Shown here: positions 28,681 through 38,701 of the stretch, piece after piece
How positions within the stretch are numbered: position 1 is the first letter of the stretch
Layout: every line of letters begins with the position of its first letter
Assembly: GCF_041860085.1 (NCBI RefSeq)
Contig: NZ_CP124747.1
Location: 6,161,001-6,225,000, forward strand
Reading direction: 5' to 3'
From: Schlesneria sp. DSM 10557
Lineage (GTDB): Bacteria > Planctomycetota > Planctomycetia > Planctomycetales > Planctomycetaceae
DNA: 64,000 nt
Notes under the pieces: model-generated
Database searches by the model: none
Told to the model about the DNA's origin: nothing
Seen by the model: the letters and a program-made list of their open reading frames with translations, nothing else
Position numbers and translations under genes: made by a program

Positions 28681-29967
28681 ATGACGAGATCCCTGCGGGT
28701 ATTGACGATGGTCGCGTTGGTGACAGTGACGGCCGCTTTGCCGGTTCACGCCCAATTGAAGGGTGATGCCCCACTTCCGACACATCAGCAGCTGACTCGG
28801 ATCGGATTGGAGCGGGCCTGGTGGGGACAGGCTGTCACCAACCCTCATCGGGATAAGGTGAAGCACGTTTCGATCGACGAAACCATCGTCTACGTGCAGT
28901 CTTCGTCCGGAGTCACGACCGCTTTCGATGCAGAAAACGGCCAGCAGTTGTGGGCAGTCCAACTGGGACGCTTCGATCAGCCGAGCTTCGCAGCGATTTC
29001 AAACGAAACAGAAGCCATGATCATCGTCGGGTCGACGATGTACGGTCTTGATAAACGGACTGGCCGCACGATCTGGACTTTGGTCCTGGACGGTCAACCG
29101 TCGACCGGTCCTGCTGCTGATGATACGCAGGTCTACTATGGTACGATCGATGGAATGCTGCATGCCTACAGTCTGAGCAAAATTCAGCGGCTGTTCGAGC
29201 AGCGTCGACTCCCTCAGTGGTCACTGGAAGCCCAGGTCTGGACGTTTAAAGCGGGAAAGGAAATTACTTCCCCTCCGATTACGAACGGGCGTGTTGTTAA
29301 TTTTGCGAGCCGCGATGGTTCGCTTTACTCGATCAGTGCTGCCAACCGGAAGTTGATTTATCAGTTGGAGACTGATCAGGCGATTGTGGCTCCGCTCGCA
29401 TCGCACGGAAGCAACATGTTCATGGCGTCGGAGGACCTCACGTTCTTCGCATTGGACTTGTTCAAGGGGAAGATCCGGTGGGAGTTCACATCGGGTTTGC
29501 CCGTTCGAAAAGCACCTGTCGCCTTCGATAACGAACTTTACGTTATTCCAGACCGCGGTGGGCTTTACAGCCTGGATCCGAACACCGGCGATCGACGGTG
29601 GTGGAAACCAGATCTCACACACTTTATTGCCGCCACAGGAGATGCAGTCGCGGCCTCTGACGTCGATGGGAATCTGGTGATGATTTCTCGGGAGAATGGA
29701 GCAGCAATTGGTTCGCTTCCGCTCCACCGGTTTGTGGTCCGACCAAGCAACGATCGAACCGATCGCATCTACATGGCGACTGAAGCCGGACTGGTGATTT
29801 GCCTTCGGCAGACCGGACATTCGTATCCCGTCTATCATCGGTTCCCTGATCGGCTGCCGCTACTTCCGGAAATCACGCCTGAAGAGGGTGAGCAGGCCCC
29901 AGTAAAAGAACCAGTCAAAGAAGAAGCCGAATCGTCAGAAATGCCCGAAGCCGATCCCGAGCAATAG
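28681..29967 (+). CDS. Secreted PQQ-like beta-propeller protein
   Basis: A 428-residue protein with an N-terminal signal peptide (VLTMVALVTVTAALPVHA) followed by about six propeller blades with the PQQ-repeat signature (VQSSSGVTTAFDAENGQQLW, MYGLDKRTGRTIWT, FFALDLFKGKIRWEF, LYSLDPNTGDRRWW). The C-terminus is an acidic Pro/Glu tail. It resembles BamB-like and quinoprotein-like planctomycete proteins. Catalytic cofactor ligands are not evident, so a structural or binding role in the periplasm is more likely than dehydrogenase activity. Confidence 0.87.
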   Translation: MTRSLRVLTMVALVTVTAALPVHAQLKGDAPLPTHQQLTRIGLERAWWGQAVTNPHRDKVKHVSIDETIVYVQSSSGVTTAFDAENGQQLWAVQLGRFDQPSFAAISNETEAMIIVGSTMYGLDKRTGRTIWTLVLDGQPSTGPAADDTQVYYGTIDGMLHAYSLSKIQRLFEQRRLPQWSLEAQVWTFKAGKEITSPPITNGRVVNFASRDGSLYSISAANRKLIYQLETDQAIVAPLASHGSNMFMASEDLTFFALDLFKGKIRWEFTSGLPVRKAPVAFDNELYVIPDRGGLYSLDPNTGDRRWWKPDLTHFIAATGDAVAASDVDGNLVMISRENGAAIGSLPLHRFVVRPSNDRTDRIYMATEAGLVICLRQTGHSYPVYHRFPDRLPLLPEITPEEGEQAPVKEPVKEEAESSEMPEADPEQ

Positions 29968-30514
29968 CCAGCCCGAGAGTCTGGGAATCGACTGCTGCAC
30001 GAATGATAACAGCAGCGCGTCACTCGATATCGACGGTTTCATTCCAGAGCAGTCGTTGCCGCATAACGACTTTCATCGTGCTGTGGAAGTGCATGCCCAG
30101 ACCCATTTTTCCTTCGCGCAGGAAAAGCGTGGTACTGAAAATCGTCGCCGGTGGGGGGCATGAAATCCTCTCCATCGGCGATTTTCATTCCAGTGAATCC
30201 TCCTTTCAGTATCACCCCGGGGCAGGCAAACGGTCGTCAATTGGCCGCTCCGGTATTCTGCGGAACCGACTGATCGATTCCAAAAGTCGAGAAACCTTGA
30301 CTTGTCCCCTCGCCCTGAGATGGACAAAATCGATATAGTTGATGAATGTCGCTGCGACGCACTGTTTCAAGCCCTGTGTCATTCGGCGGCCGACACGCCG
30401 GGCAGGCTTTCAGTGCTTTCGGCACAACCCATCTACTCCTGTGCATTTCGTCAGAGACAAGTTTGAGTCACGACGTCAAAAACGACTGAATCCATCTGCA
30501 CGAGGTACGTTGCC
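29968..30514. other. Intergenic region, no gene recognised
   Basis: About 550 bases between the PQQ-propeller and ferredoxin genes. Open frames are short and unconvincing, and no RNA gene was recognised. Confidence 0.5.
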
Positions 30515-30919
30515 ATGGCAAAAGCCGGTTCCCGTAAGAAGCTTCCAAAAGAAGTGGCTGTCATCAACGCAGACAATTGCACCGGCTGCGAAGCGTGTCT
30601 CGAAGTCTGCCCCGTTGACTGTATCTACAAGGTTCAGGGCGAATCGATACCAGTGCTGCAGTCCTGGTGTGAAATTGATGTCGAACGATGTGTGGGATGC
30701 GAAGTTTGTGTCCACATCCCCACGAAAAAGTCCGACCCGTACGAACTGACTGTCTGCCCTTGGGACGCGATCGAATTGGTCCCTACGATTGAAGTCGCTC
30801 AGTACGTTGCGAACAAGGGGGGGCCCCCGGATTACCTTCTTAAGAACTGGGACCGTTTGGTTGTCCCTGCTCAACGCATGGCCGAACTCGCTGCGGAACA
30901 GACGGCTGCGAAGTCCTAA
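30515..30919 (+). CDS. 4Fe-4S dicluster-type ferredoxin
   Basis: A 134-residue soluble protein with a first cluster motif CTGCEACLEVCPVDC. The second motif starts at CVGCEVC and is completed by CPWDAIE after an unusually long insertion of about 20 residues. An extra cysteine at SWCEID precedes it. The basic N-terminus (AKAGSRKKLPKEV) and helical C-terminus flank the core. It transfers electrons, but the partner is not indicated by neighbours. Confidence 0.9.
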   Translation: MAKAGSRKKLPKEVAVINADNCTGCEACLEVCPVDCIYKVQGESIPVLQSWCEIDVERCVGCEVCVHIPTKKSDPYELTVCPWDAIELVPTIEVAQYVANKGGPPDYLLKNWDRLVVPAQRMAELAAEQTAAKS

Positions 30920-31359
30920 TCGAAGGTGTTTCTTCTCACGTGAACGTACTTCCAAACGTTGGAAGTCAAGCGTTGGGAGTCATCCGATGCACCTCTGCGA
31001 CGTCGAATTCACGCCATCGTCGCTGACTGTTGTCTGGCCACAATGAGTTGACCCGGGAGTCAAGCTGCGGGCGGATCTTCGTGTTTTACAGTTCGCTACG
31101 GGGCTGTCGGAGTGCCAATACGGTGGCCAATGGCTGTGAACGGTGAGCAATCCAGACGAGGCGAACGTGTGCACTGTCGTCTCTGATGTCAGCAGACAAT
31201 CGACAATTTCAGCAGATTCCTTATTCGAAAGGTTTTGCGGAAATCATTCTCTTGCTTCCGCTTTTAATTTCGGCGACGTCCCTTCAGAATGACGCCGTAG
31301 AAAAGTAGAGCGGAAGGTCTGCTCGGCCAATTCCCGAATTCGTTAACAGGGTTACTCAG
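30920..31359. other. Intergenic region with a small hairpin
   Basis: A perfect 8-base stem (ACTTCCAA and TTGGAAGT, 30948-30966) lies 28 bases after the ferredoxin stop and could be a weak terminator, though no T run follows. The rest holds no recognisable gene. Confidence 0.45.
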
Positions 31360-32106
31360 ATGCGAAACGCCGCAAGCTCGTTTGGGGACTGCCCATCGTC
31401 GAATCTCCTTCTATCTGCGGGGGCGGTTTTAGGCCAGCTAAGTCTGGTTGCAATCGTCAGTCTCTTGTGGCTTAACGAAGGCATTGCTCAGGATAAGAGC
31501 GAGAAGAAGCCCGAATCCTCGGCCACTGCGCCAAACTCGGTGGAACTGGGAGACAGCCTCAAGAAGCTGAACCTTTCGGAAAAACAGCAGAGCCAGGTGA
31601 AAGAGGTCGCGGAAAAATATGACGCGGCGATCAATGCCGTCTGGAAGCAGTTCAGCGACAAATACATGCAGACGATCGCGGCGGAAATTGCACTGATGGC
31701 AGCCGTGGAAGATCGTCTCACAGAGGAGCAGCGTTCGCGAATCCAGCAGATGCGGCGTAAGATGGCTCAGCACGAAAAACTTGCAACAGCGGCATCGGAT
31801 GACGCCAAAGCTCCTCGCTCAAAACCGATTGAAGGTGTGAACGACGAACTCAATGAGTCCGGTGTTTCGTTGACGGAAGAGCAGGAAGAACTGGCCGACC
31901 GTGTTCAGGAAAAATACCGACCTCGTCTTCGAGCATTGAACCGTGAGATTCAGGGGCTCCATGCTCGTTTGCTCTCCCTCGAAGCCGACAAGCTGGTTTC
32001 AATCGAGAAAGTTCTGACCAAAGAACAACTGGATCAACTCCGGGAAATTCGCCAGAAGGGCCCGGTAGCCGCGAAACGTGCTCAGCCCAAAACAGAAGCA
32101 AAGTAG
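31360..32106 (+). CDS. Secreted helical protein (Spy/LTxxQ-like)
   Basis: The 248-residue protein has a signal peptide in its first 45 residues (LLLSAGAVLGQLSLVAIVSLLW) and is otherwise almost all charged helix. LNLSEKQQSQVKEV, AAVEDRLTEEQRSRIQQM and SLTEEQEELADRVQ, VLTKEQLDQLREI repeat the LTxEQ pattern of Spy/CpxP-like periplasmic proteins and of planctomycete relatives. A chaperone or metal-stress role is known for the named family but only inferred here. It is followed after 63 bases by the Tyr-rich secreted protein on the same strand. Confidence 0.75.
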   Translation: MRNAASSFGDCPSSNLLLSAGAVLGQLSLVAIVSLLWLNEGIAQDKSEKKPESSATAPNSVELGDSLKKLNLSEKQQSQVKEVAEKYDAAINAVWKQFSDKYMQTIAAEIALMAAVEDRLTEEQRSRIQQMRRKMAQHEKLATAASDDAKAPRSKPIEGVNDELNESGVSLTEEQEELADRVQEKYRPRLRALNREIQGLHARLLSLEADKLVSIEKVLTKEQLDQLREIRQKGPVAAKRAQPKTEAK

Positions 32107-32169
32107 ACAGTTCACATTTGTCGGGATGCACGCCGCAGTAATCGAAACGTCTCAGTCAGAGGTGGAGAA

Positions 32170-32595
32170 ATGGTACAACGAGCTTTCCACTGGTCATTGA
32201 TGTTCTGCGCAGTCTCCTTCTTCACGCTGTCGAGTACTGGGAACGCATACGGTCCCGGACCACGAATTGTGATGGGACCTGGCGGTTACTACAACGCGTA
32301 CGGCCAAGGGGTCTACGGACAGGGTGGAGAAGTTAACGCAGTCAATAGCCCCGGCTTTCGCGGTGGTTACGGACGGAATATCAATAATTATCCCAGTTAC
32401 GGATTCGGCCCTTACGGCTACGGATATACCAGTCCCGAAGCCTACAACAACGGCAACAGCCGGGCGAACTTTAATTACAATCGCACCGACGCGATGAACA
32501 ACTACGGAAATGCCCAAAACAGCGGAGAAGGTTTCAACAACTTCTATAGTCCGTACGGTTGGGGCACTTACAGTCAATTTACGAACGGTTGGTAA
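32170..32595 (+). CDS. Secreted Gly/Asn/Tyr-rich protein
   Basis: This 141-residue protein has a signal peptide (SLMFCAVSFFTLSSTGNA), then a low-complexity mature region rich in Gly, Asn and Tyr (for example GGYYNAYGQGVYGQGGE and NYPSYGFGPYGYGY) without cysteines. The composition suggests a disordered or surface-coating protein. No family is recognised. A GGTGGAG site precedes the ATG. Confidence 0.75.
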   Translation: MVQRAFHWSLMFCAVSFFTLSSTGNAYGPGPRIVMGPGGYYNAYGQGVYGQGGEVNAVNSPGFRGGYGRNINNYPSYGFGPYGYGYTSPEAYNNGNSRANFNYNRTDAMNNYGNAQNSGEGFNNFYSPYGWGTYSQFTNGW

Positions 32596-32678
32596 GTCAT
32601 TGAGTGCCGAGCTGAGAATGACTTGCCGTGGCATCGCAACGTGACAGATGGTGAAAGTATGGTCTGGTTCTTTTCCCT

Positions 32679-32701
32679 CGAAGTCGGCTGATGCGACTTC
32701 G
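32679..32701 (+). terminator. Possible terminator hairpin
   Basis: An 8-base perfect stem (CGAAGTCG and CGACTTCG) with a 7-base loop lies 84 bases after the Tyr-rich gene, followed by GTTATTC. The T run is poor, so this is only a candidate. Confidence 0.4.
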
Positions 32702-32757
32702 GTTATTCCCCCCCCGAATCTCCATCTACAGAACCAGACAGTAAAAACTCGAGTGCA

Positions 32758-33666
32758 ATGACTGAATCTCCGTTCTCGTCGCCGTTAGTGAAAACCGTCG
32801 TCATTGTCGGTGTCGGGATGATTGGCGGCTCTCTCGCCGCTGCATTGAAGAGCAGAAATGTTGCCGAACGCGTGATTGGTGTCGGCCGAGATCCGCGTCG
32901 AATTGAATCGGCTCGCGAAGCGGGCCTGATTGACGAGGCCGTAACCGATATCAGGCAGGTTATCTCCTGCTCGGACTTGGTCGTCTTCTGCACGCCTGTT
33001 GAGAATTTGGCTGCCGATGTGCTGGCCGCAGTTGCCGACCTCTGCCAAACCGTTGCCGATCCCGGTTCCTGTAACTCACCAAAATTGCCTCTCATGACGG
33101 ATGTGGGAAGCGTCAAGGGGTCGATCTGCAGCCAACTGACGGCGATCCCTCAGTTTATTGGATCACATCCCATCGCAGGATCACATCGTCAGGGCTTCGA
33201 AGCGGCAAATCCGAATTTGTTCGAAGACCGGCTCTGCATCTTGACTCCCCTGCCGGGATCAACTGCGGATTCCGTTCGCCGTCTTGAGCAATTCTGGCAG
33301 GCGATTGGGATGAAAACACTCCAGATGTCTCCCGAGGCCCATGATGAGGCACTCGCCATGACGAGTCATCTGCCACACGTCGTCGCATCTGCATTGGCCA
33401 TGACACTTTCTCCCGAAAACCGGCACCTGACAGGAAGTGGATTTCGCGACACAACTCGAATTGCCGCGGGTGACCCTGATCTGTGGGCGGGTATCTTGCT
33501 GAATAATTCTCAATACGTGATGCGGGGGATTGATGACGTGATCCACCGATTGTCACAAGTGCGGGAAGCACTCGCGCGGAATGACGTGTCAGAAGTCAGG
33601 CATCAGCTCGCATTGGGTCAGGAATCGCGTAAGAGTTTGGATGGGACAAAGAATTCCACAACCTGA
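32758..33666 (+). CDS. tyrA: Prephenate dehydrogenase
   Basis: A 302-residue cytosolic enzyme of tyrosine synthesis that oxidatively decarboxylates prephenate or arogenate with NAD(P). The N-terminal Rossmann motif is VVIVGVGMIGGSLAAAL. The family signatures TDVGSVKG, GSHPIAGSHRQGF and MTSHLPHVVASALA follow, then SGFRDTTRIAAGDPDLW in the helical dimerisation domain. There is no ACT or chorismate mutase domain, so the feedback type cannot be told. It precedes purL by about 117 bases on the same strand. Confidence 0.94.
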   Translation: MTESPFSSPLVKTVVIVGVGMIGGSLAAALKSRNVAERVIGVGRDPRRIESAREAGLIDEAVTDIRQVISCSDLVVFCTPVENLAADVLAAVADLCQTVADPGSCNSPKLPLMTDVGSVKGSICSQLTAIPQFIGSHPIAGSHRQGFEAANPNLFEDRLCILTPLPGSTADSVRRLEQFWQAIGMKTLQMSPEAHDEALAMTSHLPHVVASALAMTLSPENRHLTGSGFRDTTRIAAGDPDLWAGILLNNSQYVMRGIDDVIHRLSQVREALARNDVSEVRHQLALGQESRKSLDGTKNSTT

Positions 33667-33783
33667 TCCCCTCGCAAGTCTGGTGGCAAATCGCGACAAT
33701 CACGTTTGACCTGCTCAATCTAATTTTTCTCACCAGATTTGATCTGGTTGAGAAAGTCCTTCAATGATGGGAATTGAACTCGA

Positions 33784-36741
33784 ATGCTCTGGGAAGTCGA
33801 AATTCGTCCGTCCGCAAATGAAATCGATCGGGAAGGACAACGAATCACACAAGAAGCGCGAGACCTGGGCGCGACTTCCATTCAGAATGTCCGTAGCGCA
33901 CGAGGCTTTTTGCTGCAGGGAGGGAGTCTGACCGAGTCCGACGTGCAGCGTGCTGCGAATCAATTGCTCGTTGACCCCGTGGTCGAGACCTTCCTGGTTC
34001 GGCAAGTTTCTCCTGGCAAGGATACTTCTGTCTCGACAGCATCCAACGAATCGGGAAGGCATGTGCTGAATGTACTTTACAAGCCAGGAGTCACAGACAA
34101 CGTCGCTACCAGTACCCAGAAAGCCCTGGTTGACCTCGGTTTTTCAGTGGATGCGGTTGCGACGGTCCGAAAGTACTGGTTCGATGCCGGCATTTCCGCG
34201 GCTGAGCTGGAACGTTTGTCGAAACGAGTCCTCGCCAATGACGCCGTCGAGCGAGTGATTTCCGGCCCTCTCCATATGGAAAGAATTGGAGCGGGTTCTG
34301 AGTACCGCTTTCGGCTGGAAACTGTTCCCATCCGGACGATGGACGATAAAGCGTTGATGGTTCTGAGCAAGCAGGGGCAGCTATACCTGAGCCTCGCAGA
34401 AATGCAGACGATCCAGCGTCACTGGGTTGAGCAAGATCGAGATCCGACCGATATCGAACTCGAAACTGTTGCTCAGACCTGGAGCGAACACTGCTCGCAT
34501 AAGACGCTGAAGGGGCGCATTCACTACAGCGATGAGAATGGCGAGCGAACGTTCGAGAACATGCTGAAGGAGACAATCTTCGGCGCGACGGTAGAGATCC
34601 GCAACCGGCTGGGTGCTGATGACTGGTGCGTCAGCGTTTTCAAAGACAACGCTGGCGTTGTGAAGTTCGACGAACATCAGCATGTCTGCTTCAAGGTGGA
34701 AACGCACAACCATCCCTCCGCGATTGAGCCCTACGGCGGCGCTAACACGGGAATTGGTGGCGTCATTCGAGACCCCTTGGGAACCGGATTGGGGGCGAAG
34801 CCGATTCTGAATACGGACGTCTTCTGTTTCGCTCCTCCTGATACGCCGGTCGAAAGTCTTCCCCCTGGCGTACTGCACCCTAAGCTGGTCATGAAGGGTG
34901 TTGTTTCCGGCGTTCGAGACTACGGTAATCGAATGGGGATTCCGACCGTCAACGGTGCGGTCTTCTTCGATGAGCGTTACCTGGGTAACCCGCTGGTCTA
35001 TTGCGGAACGGCCGCAATGATCCCAGTGGACCGCGTGGAGAAGTCTGTCCTTCCCGGCGATCTCATCGTTGCCATCGGTGGACGTACTGGCCGTGACGGG
35101 ATTCATGGAGCCACGTTCTCCTCTGCTGAACTGACGCAGGAGAGCGAAACAATCTCGGGCGGTGCGGTTCAAATCGGCAATGCCGTTGTCGAAAAAATGG
35201 TTGCTGACGTCGTTCTTCAGGCTCGAGATCGTGGGCTCTACCACGCGATTACAGACTGCGGGGCAGGCGGTTTTAGCTCTGCTGTCGGCGAGATGGGCGA
35301 AGAAATTGGGGCGGTCGTCTGGCTGGAGAAATGTCCGCTCAAATACACCGGCCTCTCCTACACAGAAATCTGGATCAGTGAAGCGCAGGAACGAATGGTT
35401 CTGGCTGTTCCGGCTGACAAATGGGAGGAATTCCAGGCTCTCTGCGCGGCTGAGGGGGTCGAAGCCTCGGCGATCGGACAATTCGGCAACGAAGGTCGAC
35501 TTAAGCTGACCTACCATGGTGAGACCGTCGGCGATGTCGCGATGAGTTTTCTCCATGACGGCCGCCCTCCTGTGACTCGGCAGGCAGTCTACCTGCCTCC
35601 TCCCGAGACGCCCCTCACGAAGACTGCCAAGGCTCAGAAATCTATCCGGGAATGTGCTGAGATGACGCTCGAGAAGATTCTCGGGTCGCTTAATGTCTGC
35701 AGCAAAGAATGGATCATTCGTCAGTACGATCACGAAGTTCAATCGGGCTCTGTGGTTAAGCCTCTCGTTGGGGTTGCATGTGATGGTCCCTCCGATGCAG
35801 CAGTCGTCAGGCCGGATCTCAACTCTTATCGGGGTGTGGTTGTCTCCAATGGAATGAACCCTCATTTCGGCGATTTTGACCCCTACTGGATGGCGGCTGC
35901 GGCGATTGATGAAGCGATCCGAAATTGCGTCAGCGTGGGAGCAGATCCCGATCGCATCGCGATTTTGGACAACTTCTGCTGGGGCAACACCGAGCGTCCA
36001 GAAACACTGGGATCACTTGTTCGAGCGGCTCTCGGTTGCAAGGATACGGCGATCGCACTCGGAACTCCGTTCATCAGCGGAAAAGACAGTCTCAATAATG
36101 AGTTCTCGTTCGTCGACTCGGCGACGGGTGAGCGACGGACGGTAGTGATTCCTTCCTCCCTTCTCATTAGTGCGATTGGCCAAGTTCCTGACGTACGTAA
36201 GTGTGTCACGATGGACTTGAAACAAGCTGGTAACGCCATCTATCTGGTGGGGGCAACGAGAGACGAACTCGGCGGGAGCCACTATGCCTTGGTAAATCAC
36301 CTCTCGGGGGGAAGTCTGCCACAGGTTAATCTTGCACAATCGCCTCTGATTTTCGCTGCTGTCCATAGCGCAATTCAGCAGGGGCTAATCAGGAGTTGCC
36401 ACGATCTCAGCGAAGGCGGTCTGGCCGTGGCGGCGGCCGAAATGGCGTTCGCAGGCGGTCTGGGGGCCAATCTGGACCTCACTCCAGTGGCGAGCGAAGC
36501 CGGGATCACGGATCCGATCGTGTTGCTATTTTCGGAAAGCACGACTCGATTCCTGATTGAAGTAGAACCAGGCAACGTTGACAAATTTGAAAAGGTGATG
36601 AAGGATTCCCCTTGCGCTCGAATTGGCCGTGTGACCACCGAAGAACGCCTTGTGGTGACCTCATCGCAAAGTGAAGTAGTCTTGAGTCAGGATATCGCCA
36701 GGTTGAAATCAGTCTGGCAGTCAACGCTGGCCTGGGACTGA
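33784..36741 (+). CDS. purL: Phosphoribosylformylglycinamidine synthase PurL with tandem PurS-like N-terminus
   Basis: The 985-residue protein catalyses the fourth step of purine synthesis (FGAR to FGAM with glutamine and ATP). The PurL core from about residue 190 has [11 protein letters not shown], the ATP-binding [19 protein letters not shown] near residue 306, and [10 protein letters not shown] and [12 protein letters not shown] further on. The first 165 residues contain two PurS-like units ([10 protein letters not shown] to VETFLV, and [11 protein letters not shown] to NDAVERVI). There is no C-terminal glutaminase, so a separate PurQ is required; none lies in the window. Large proteobacterial PurL has a PurS-like N-domain plus glutaminase, and small PurL has neither, so this is an intermediate layout. 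Confidence 0.94.
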   Translation: MLWEVEIRPSANEIDREGQRITQEARDLGATSIQNVRSARGFLLQGGSLTESDVQRAANQLLVDPVVETFLVRQVSPGKDTSVSTASNESGRHVLNVLYKPGVTDNVATSTQKALVDLGFSVDAVATVRKYWFDAGISAAELERLSKRVLANDAVERVISGPLHMERIGAGSEYRFRLETVPIRTMDDKALMVLSKQGQLYLSLAEMQTIQRHWVEQDRDPTDIELETVAQTWSEHCSHKTLKGRIHYSDENGERTFENMLKETIFGATVEIRNRLGADDWCVSVFKDNAGVVKFDEHQHVCFKVETHNHPSAIEPYGGANTGIGGVIRDPLGTGLGAKPILNTDVFCFAPPDTPVESLPPGVLHPKLVMKGVVSGVRDYGNRMGIPTVNGAVFFDERYLGNPLVYCGTAAMIPVDRVEKSVLPGDLIVAIGGRTGRDGIHGATFSSAELTQESETISGGAVQIGNAVVEKMVADVVLQARDRGLYHAITDCGAGGFSSAVGEMGEEIGAVVWLEKCPLKYTGLSYTEIWISEAQERMVLAVPADKWEEFQALCAAEGVEASAIGQFGNEGRLKLTYHGETVGDVAMSFLHDGRPPVTRQAVYLPPPETPLTKTAKAQKSIRECAEMTLEKILGSLNVCSKEWIIRQYDHEVQSGSVVKPLVGVACDGPSDAAVVRPDLNSYRGVVVSNGMNPHFGDFDPYWMAAAAIDEAIRNCVSVGADPDRIAILDNFCWGNTERPETLGSLVRAALGCKDTAIALGTPFISGKDSLNNEFSFVDSATGERRTVVIPSSLLISAIGQVPDVRKCVTMDLKQAGNAIYLVGATRDELGGSHYALVNHLSGGSLPQVNLAQSPLIFAAVHSAIQQGLIRSCHDLSEGGLAVAAAEMAFAGGLGANLDLTPVASEAGITDPIVLLFSESTTRFLIEVEPGNVDKFEKVMKDSPCARIGRVTTEERLVVTSSQSEVVLSQDIARLKSVWQSTLAWD

Positions 36742-36801
36742 CGATATTCAAAATGAGCCTGTAATCCTGATTGGATTCAGGCGATCAAGACGGTTCGTTT
36801 C

Positions 36802-36838
36802 CGAACGAAGTGATGCATCAAATGCGTCACTTCGTTCG
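36802..36838 (+). terminator. Hairpin after purL
   Basis: Sixteen-base arms (36802-36817 and 36823-36838, CGAACGAAGTGATGCA and its near complement with one G-T pair) surround a 5-base loop 60 bases after the purL stop. The following bases are only modestly T-rich, so the terminator call is tentative although the stem is strong. Confidence 0.6.
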
Positions 36839-37397
36839 CCTCTTTGTCGCATGGCTGACAACTCCATGCAGGGAAAAAAATTGTGGGGCTGCAGATCTTC
36901 GGGGCAGCTAATCCCAAAGCGCTCGTAGACCGAAAAAGGCGGTGTCCTTAACACGACGCGCGATCTCTTTCAGTGGACTGATTCTTGAATCGGTGCAGAA
37001 TGTCATGCTCAGCATGATGCGTAGATCTCCCTCGTCCGTGGGGCTTGCTCGGTGAAGTACTTTTGCACCTTCAAAAAGAACAAGGACGTTTGCTGAGGTA
37101 TCGATTGATTCCTCGCCCTTGGATGTTTTTCTCATCAACTTGCTTTTTGAAACCCCGCCCTTGGGCGATTCGTTGGCCAGCGAGAGCAGCACCGTAAAAT
37201 GACGTCCGTGATAAAAGTTGTGGTCGTAGTGCCAGTTAATATGGTCTCCCGCTTCCCGGTAGCACAATAGTGATAACGAGCTTTGGTCGCCGTCAGGAGT
37301 AGGGAAAACAGGTATCCCTGCGATACTTGAAACCCACTCTCTCAGTTCATCCGAGTGATACAATCCGACGCAATTTCTCGCGTGACTCTGAATATTC

Positions 37398-38701
37398 GGT
37401 CCATCCGGGATTATTGTGGGTCGAGCTTGAGTCCTCCGCAGTAGAAGAAGATTGCGGTTTTGAAGTTTTGCCTATTACGGAAGCCACCGACGCGTCGCTT
37501 GATGGACATGATTTTGCTGTTCATTCCTTCGGCGACCCCATTGGTAACGCGGTGGGTACAGTAACTCACGACGTTGGCCAAACGCTCCTTAATCGCGCGG
37601 GCGACGGTTTTCATCGGCTCCAGTCGCGTGCGGATCACGCGCTTGTACCAGGCGTTGAAAAAGGTTGTGGCACTGGCGGCAGAGTCTTGCGTCCAAAGAT
37701 CACGTAGCATTTCTTTGAAAGCCCAGGCTTTCCCCGTTTTGAGTTGTAACGTGAAAGCTTCGTCGAATCGTGCTCGCTGTTTTTCACTGAGATTCTCCTG
37801 ACTCGTGAGCCAGACGTACTTCGTGTGACTCAGGCGATCGTCACCTTCCTTGAGAAGTTTGCGATGTTCAGCGCGTCGGACTTTGTCGACCCCCTTCGTC
37901 GCCATCTGCATGATGTGGAATCGGTCGTGAACGATCTTCGTTTCTGCCAGGGGAATGGCTTGTTTGGCTGCTTTGACATAGGCCGCACTCATGTCCATGG
38001 CGATCGCTTCAATCGAATGAAGTTGCGTCTGGGAAAGGGCTGAAAGTGCTGCAAATCCCGCGTCGGCGTCATTTCCATCACTGATGGCCTCGACGGTACT
38101 GCGATCCAGATCATAGACCAGTGTGATGTAATTCTGGCCTTTGAGGAAGGCTTTCTCGTCAATTCCCACGCGAGGAATGGCCACGTCCTGTTTGCGCGCA
38201 CGACCTCGTGCAACCGCCCGTTCCAGGATGGACCAGGTCTGATCCCATTTCGTTCGCAGGATGCTCATGGCCCCTTTGACATTCTGCGTAGCCAAAAGCA
38301 CCTGAATGGCGAACCGCTCAAACATCACAGTGAAACGGCTTCCCTTCTCGGCCCACGGGACGCGGGCCTGTTTGACGCCGTGAACGGGACATTCAACACG
38401 AGGAATCCGGGCGAACAGAATCGTCTTGAACTGACAACTATCCAAGTGTCTCCACTGACGCTCTTCGGTATGGTCATAGCAGCTAAGTTCTTGCTGACAG
38501 TCCGGACAGCAAAACCGAGTCCCCGCTGGATGCTCGACACGAACTTCGACCCGCTGCTGCTCGATATTCAACGCGACACCAGACACCGTCCAGGGACTCT
38601 TTAACCCCAAGATCTGCTGATACAATTCCCGATCCTGCATCGTCTCACCTGCTCGGAAATTGACAAATCTTACCAAAACCCACACGAAAACCGGATGGAC
38701 C
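37398..38701 (-). mobile_element. ISL3-family insertion sequence, apparently intact
   Basis: The element is 1304 bp. Both ends begin with GGTCCATCCGG reading inward and stay similar for about 24 bases. The 8-base sequence GAATATTC flanks it on both sides (37390-37397 and 38702-38709). It carries one transposase gene. End sequence, duplication length and transposase type all agree with ISL3. Confidence 0.9.
37411..38640 (-). CDS. ISL3 family transposase
   Basis: The 409-residue protein has an N-terminal zinc-ribbon-like segment (CCPDCQQELSCYDH with CPVHG later) and a DDE catalytic core: Asp in VGIDEKAF, Asp in AIAMDMSAAY and Glu in NGVAEGMNSKIM. The ATG at 38640 lies inside the element; a longer in-frame extension to 38865 would leave it and is rejected. 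Frame and catalytic residues are complete, so it is probably active. Confidence 0.93.
   Translation of the reverse strand: MQDRELYQQILGLKSPWTVSGVALNIEQQRVEVRVEHPAGTRFCCPDCQQELSCYDHTEERQWRHLDSCQFKTILFARIPRVECPVHGVKQARVPWAEKGSRFTVMFERFAIQVLLATQNVKGAMSILRTKWDQTWSILERAVARGRARKQDVAIPRVGIDEKAFLKGQNYITLVYDLDRSTVEAISDGNDADAGFAALSALSQTQLHSIEAIAMDMSAAYVKAAKQAIPLAETKIVHDRFHIMQMATKGVDKVRRAEHRKLLKEGDDRLSHTKYVWLTSQENLSEKQRARFDEAFTLQLKTGKAWAFKEMLRDLWTQDSAASATTFFNAWYKRVIRTRLEPMKTVARAIKERLANVVSYCTHRVTNGVAEGMNSKIMSIKRRVGGFRNRQNFKTAIFFYCGGLKLDPQ

Noticed and set aside
29221..29838. A 205-codon open frame antisense to the PQQ-propeller gene
   Set aside because: It overlaps well-supported propeller blades on the plus strand and lacks any motif.
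34381..35865. A 494-codon open frame antisense to purL
   Set aside because: It lies wholly inside purL, has no recognisable domain or ribosome binding site, and is explained by codon bias on the coding strand.
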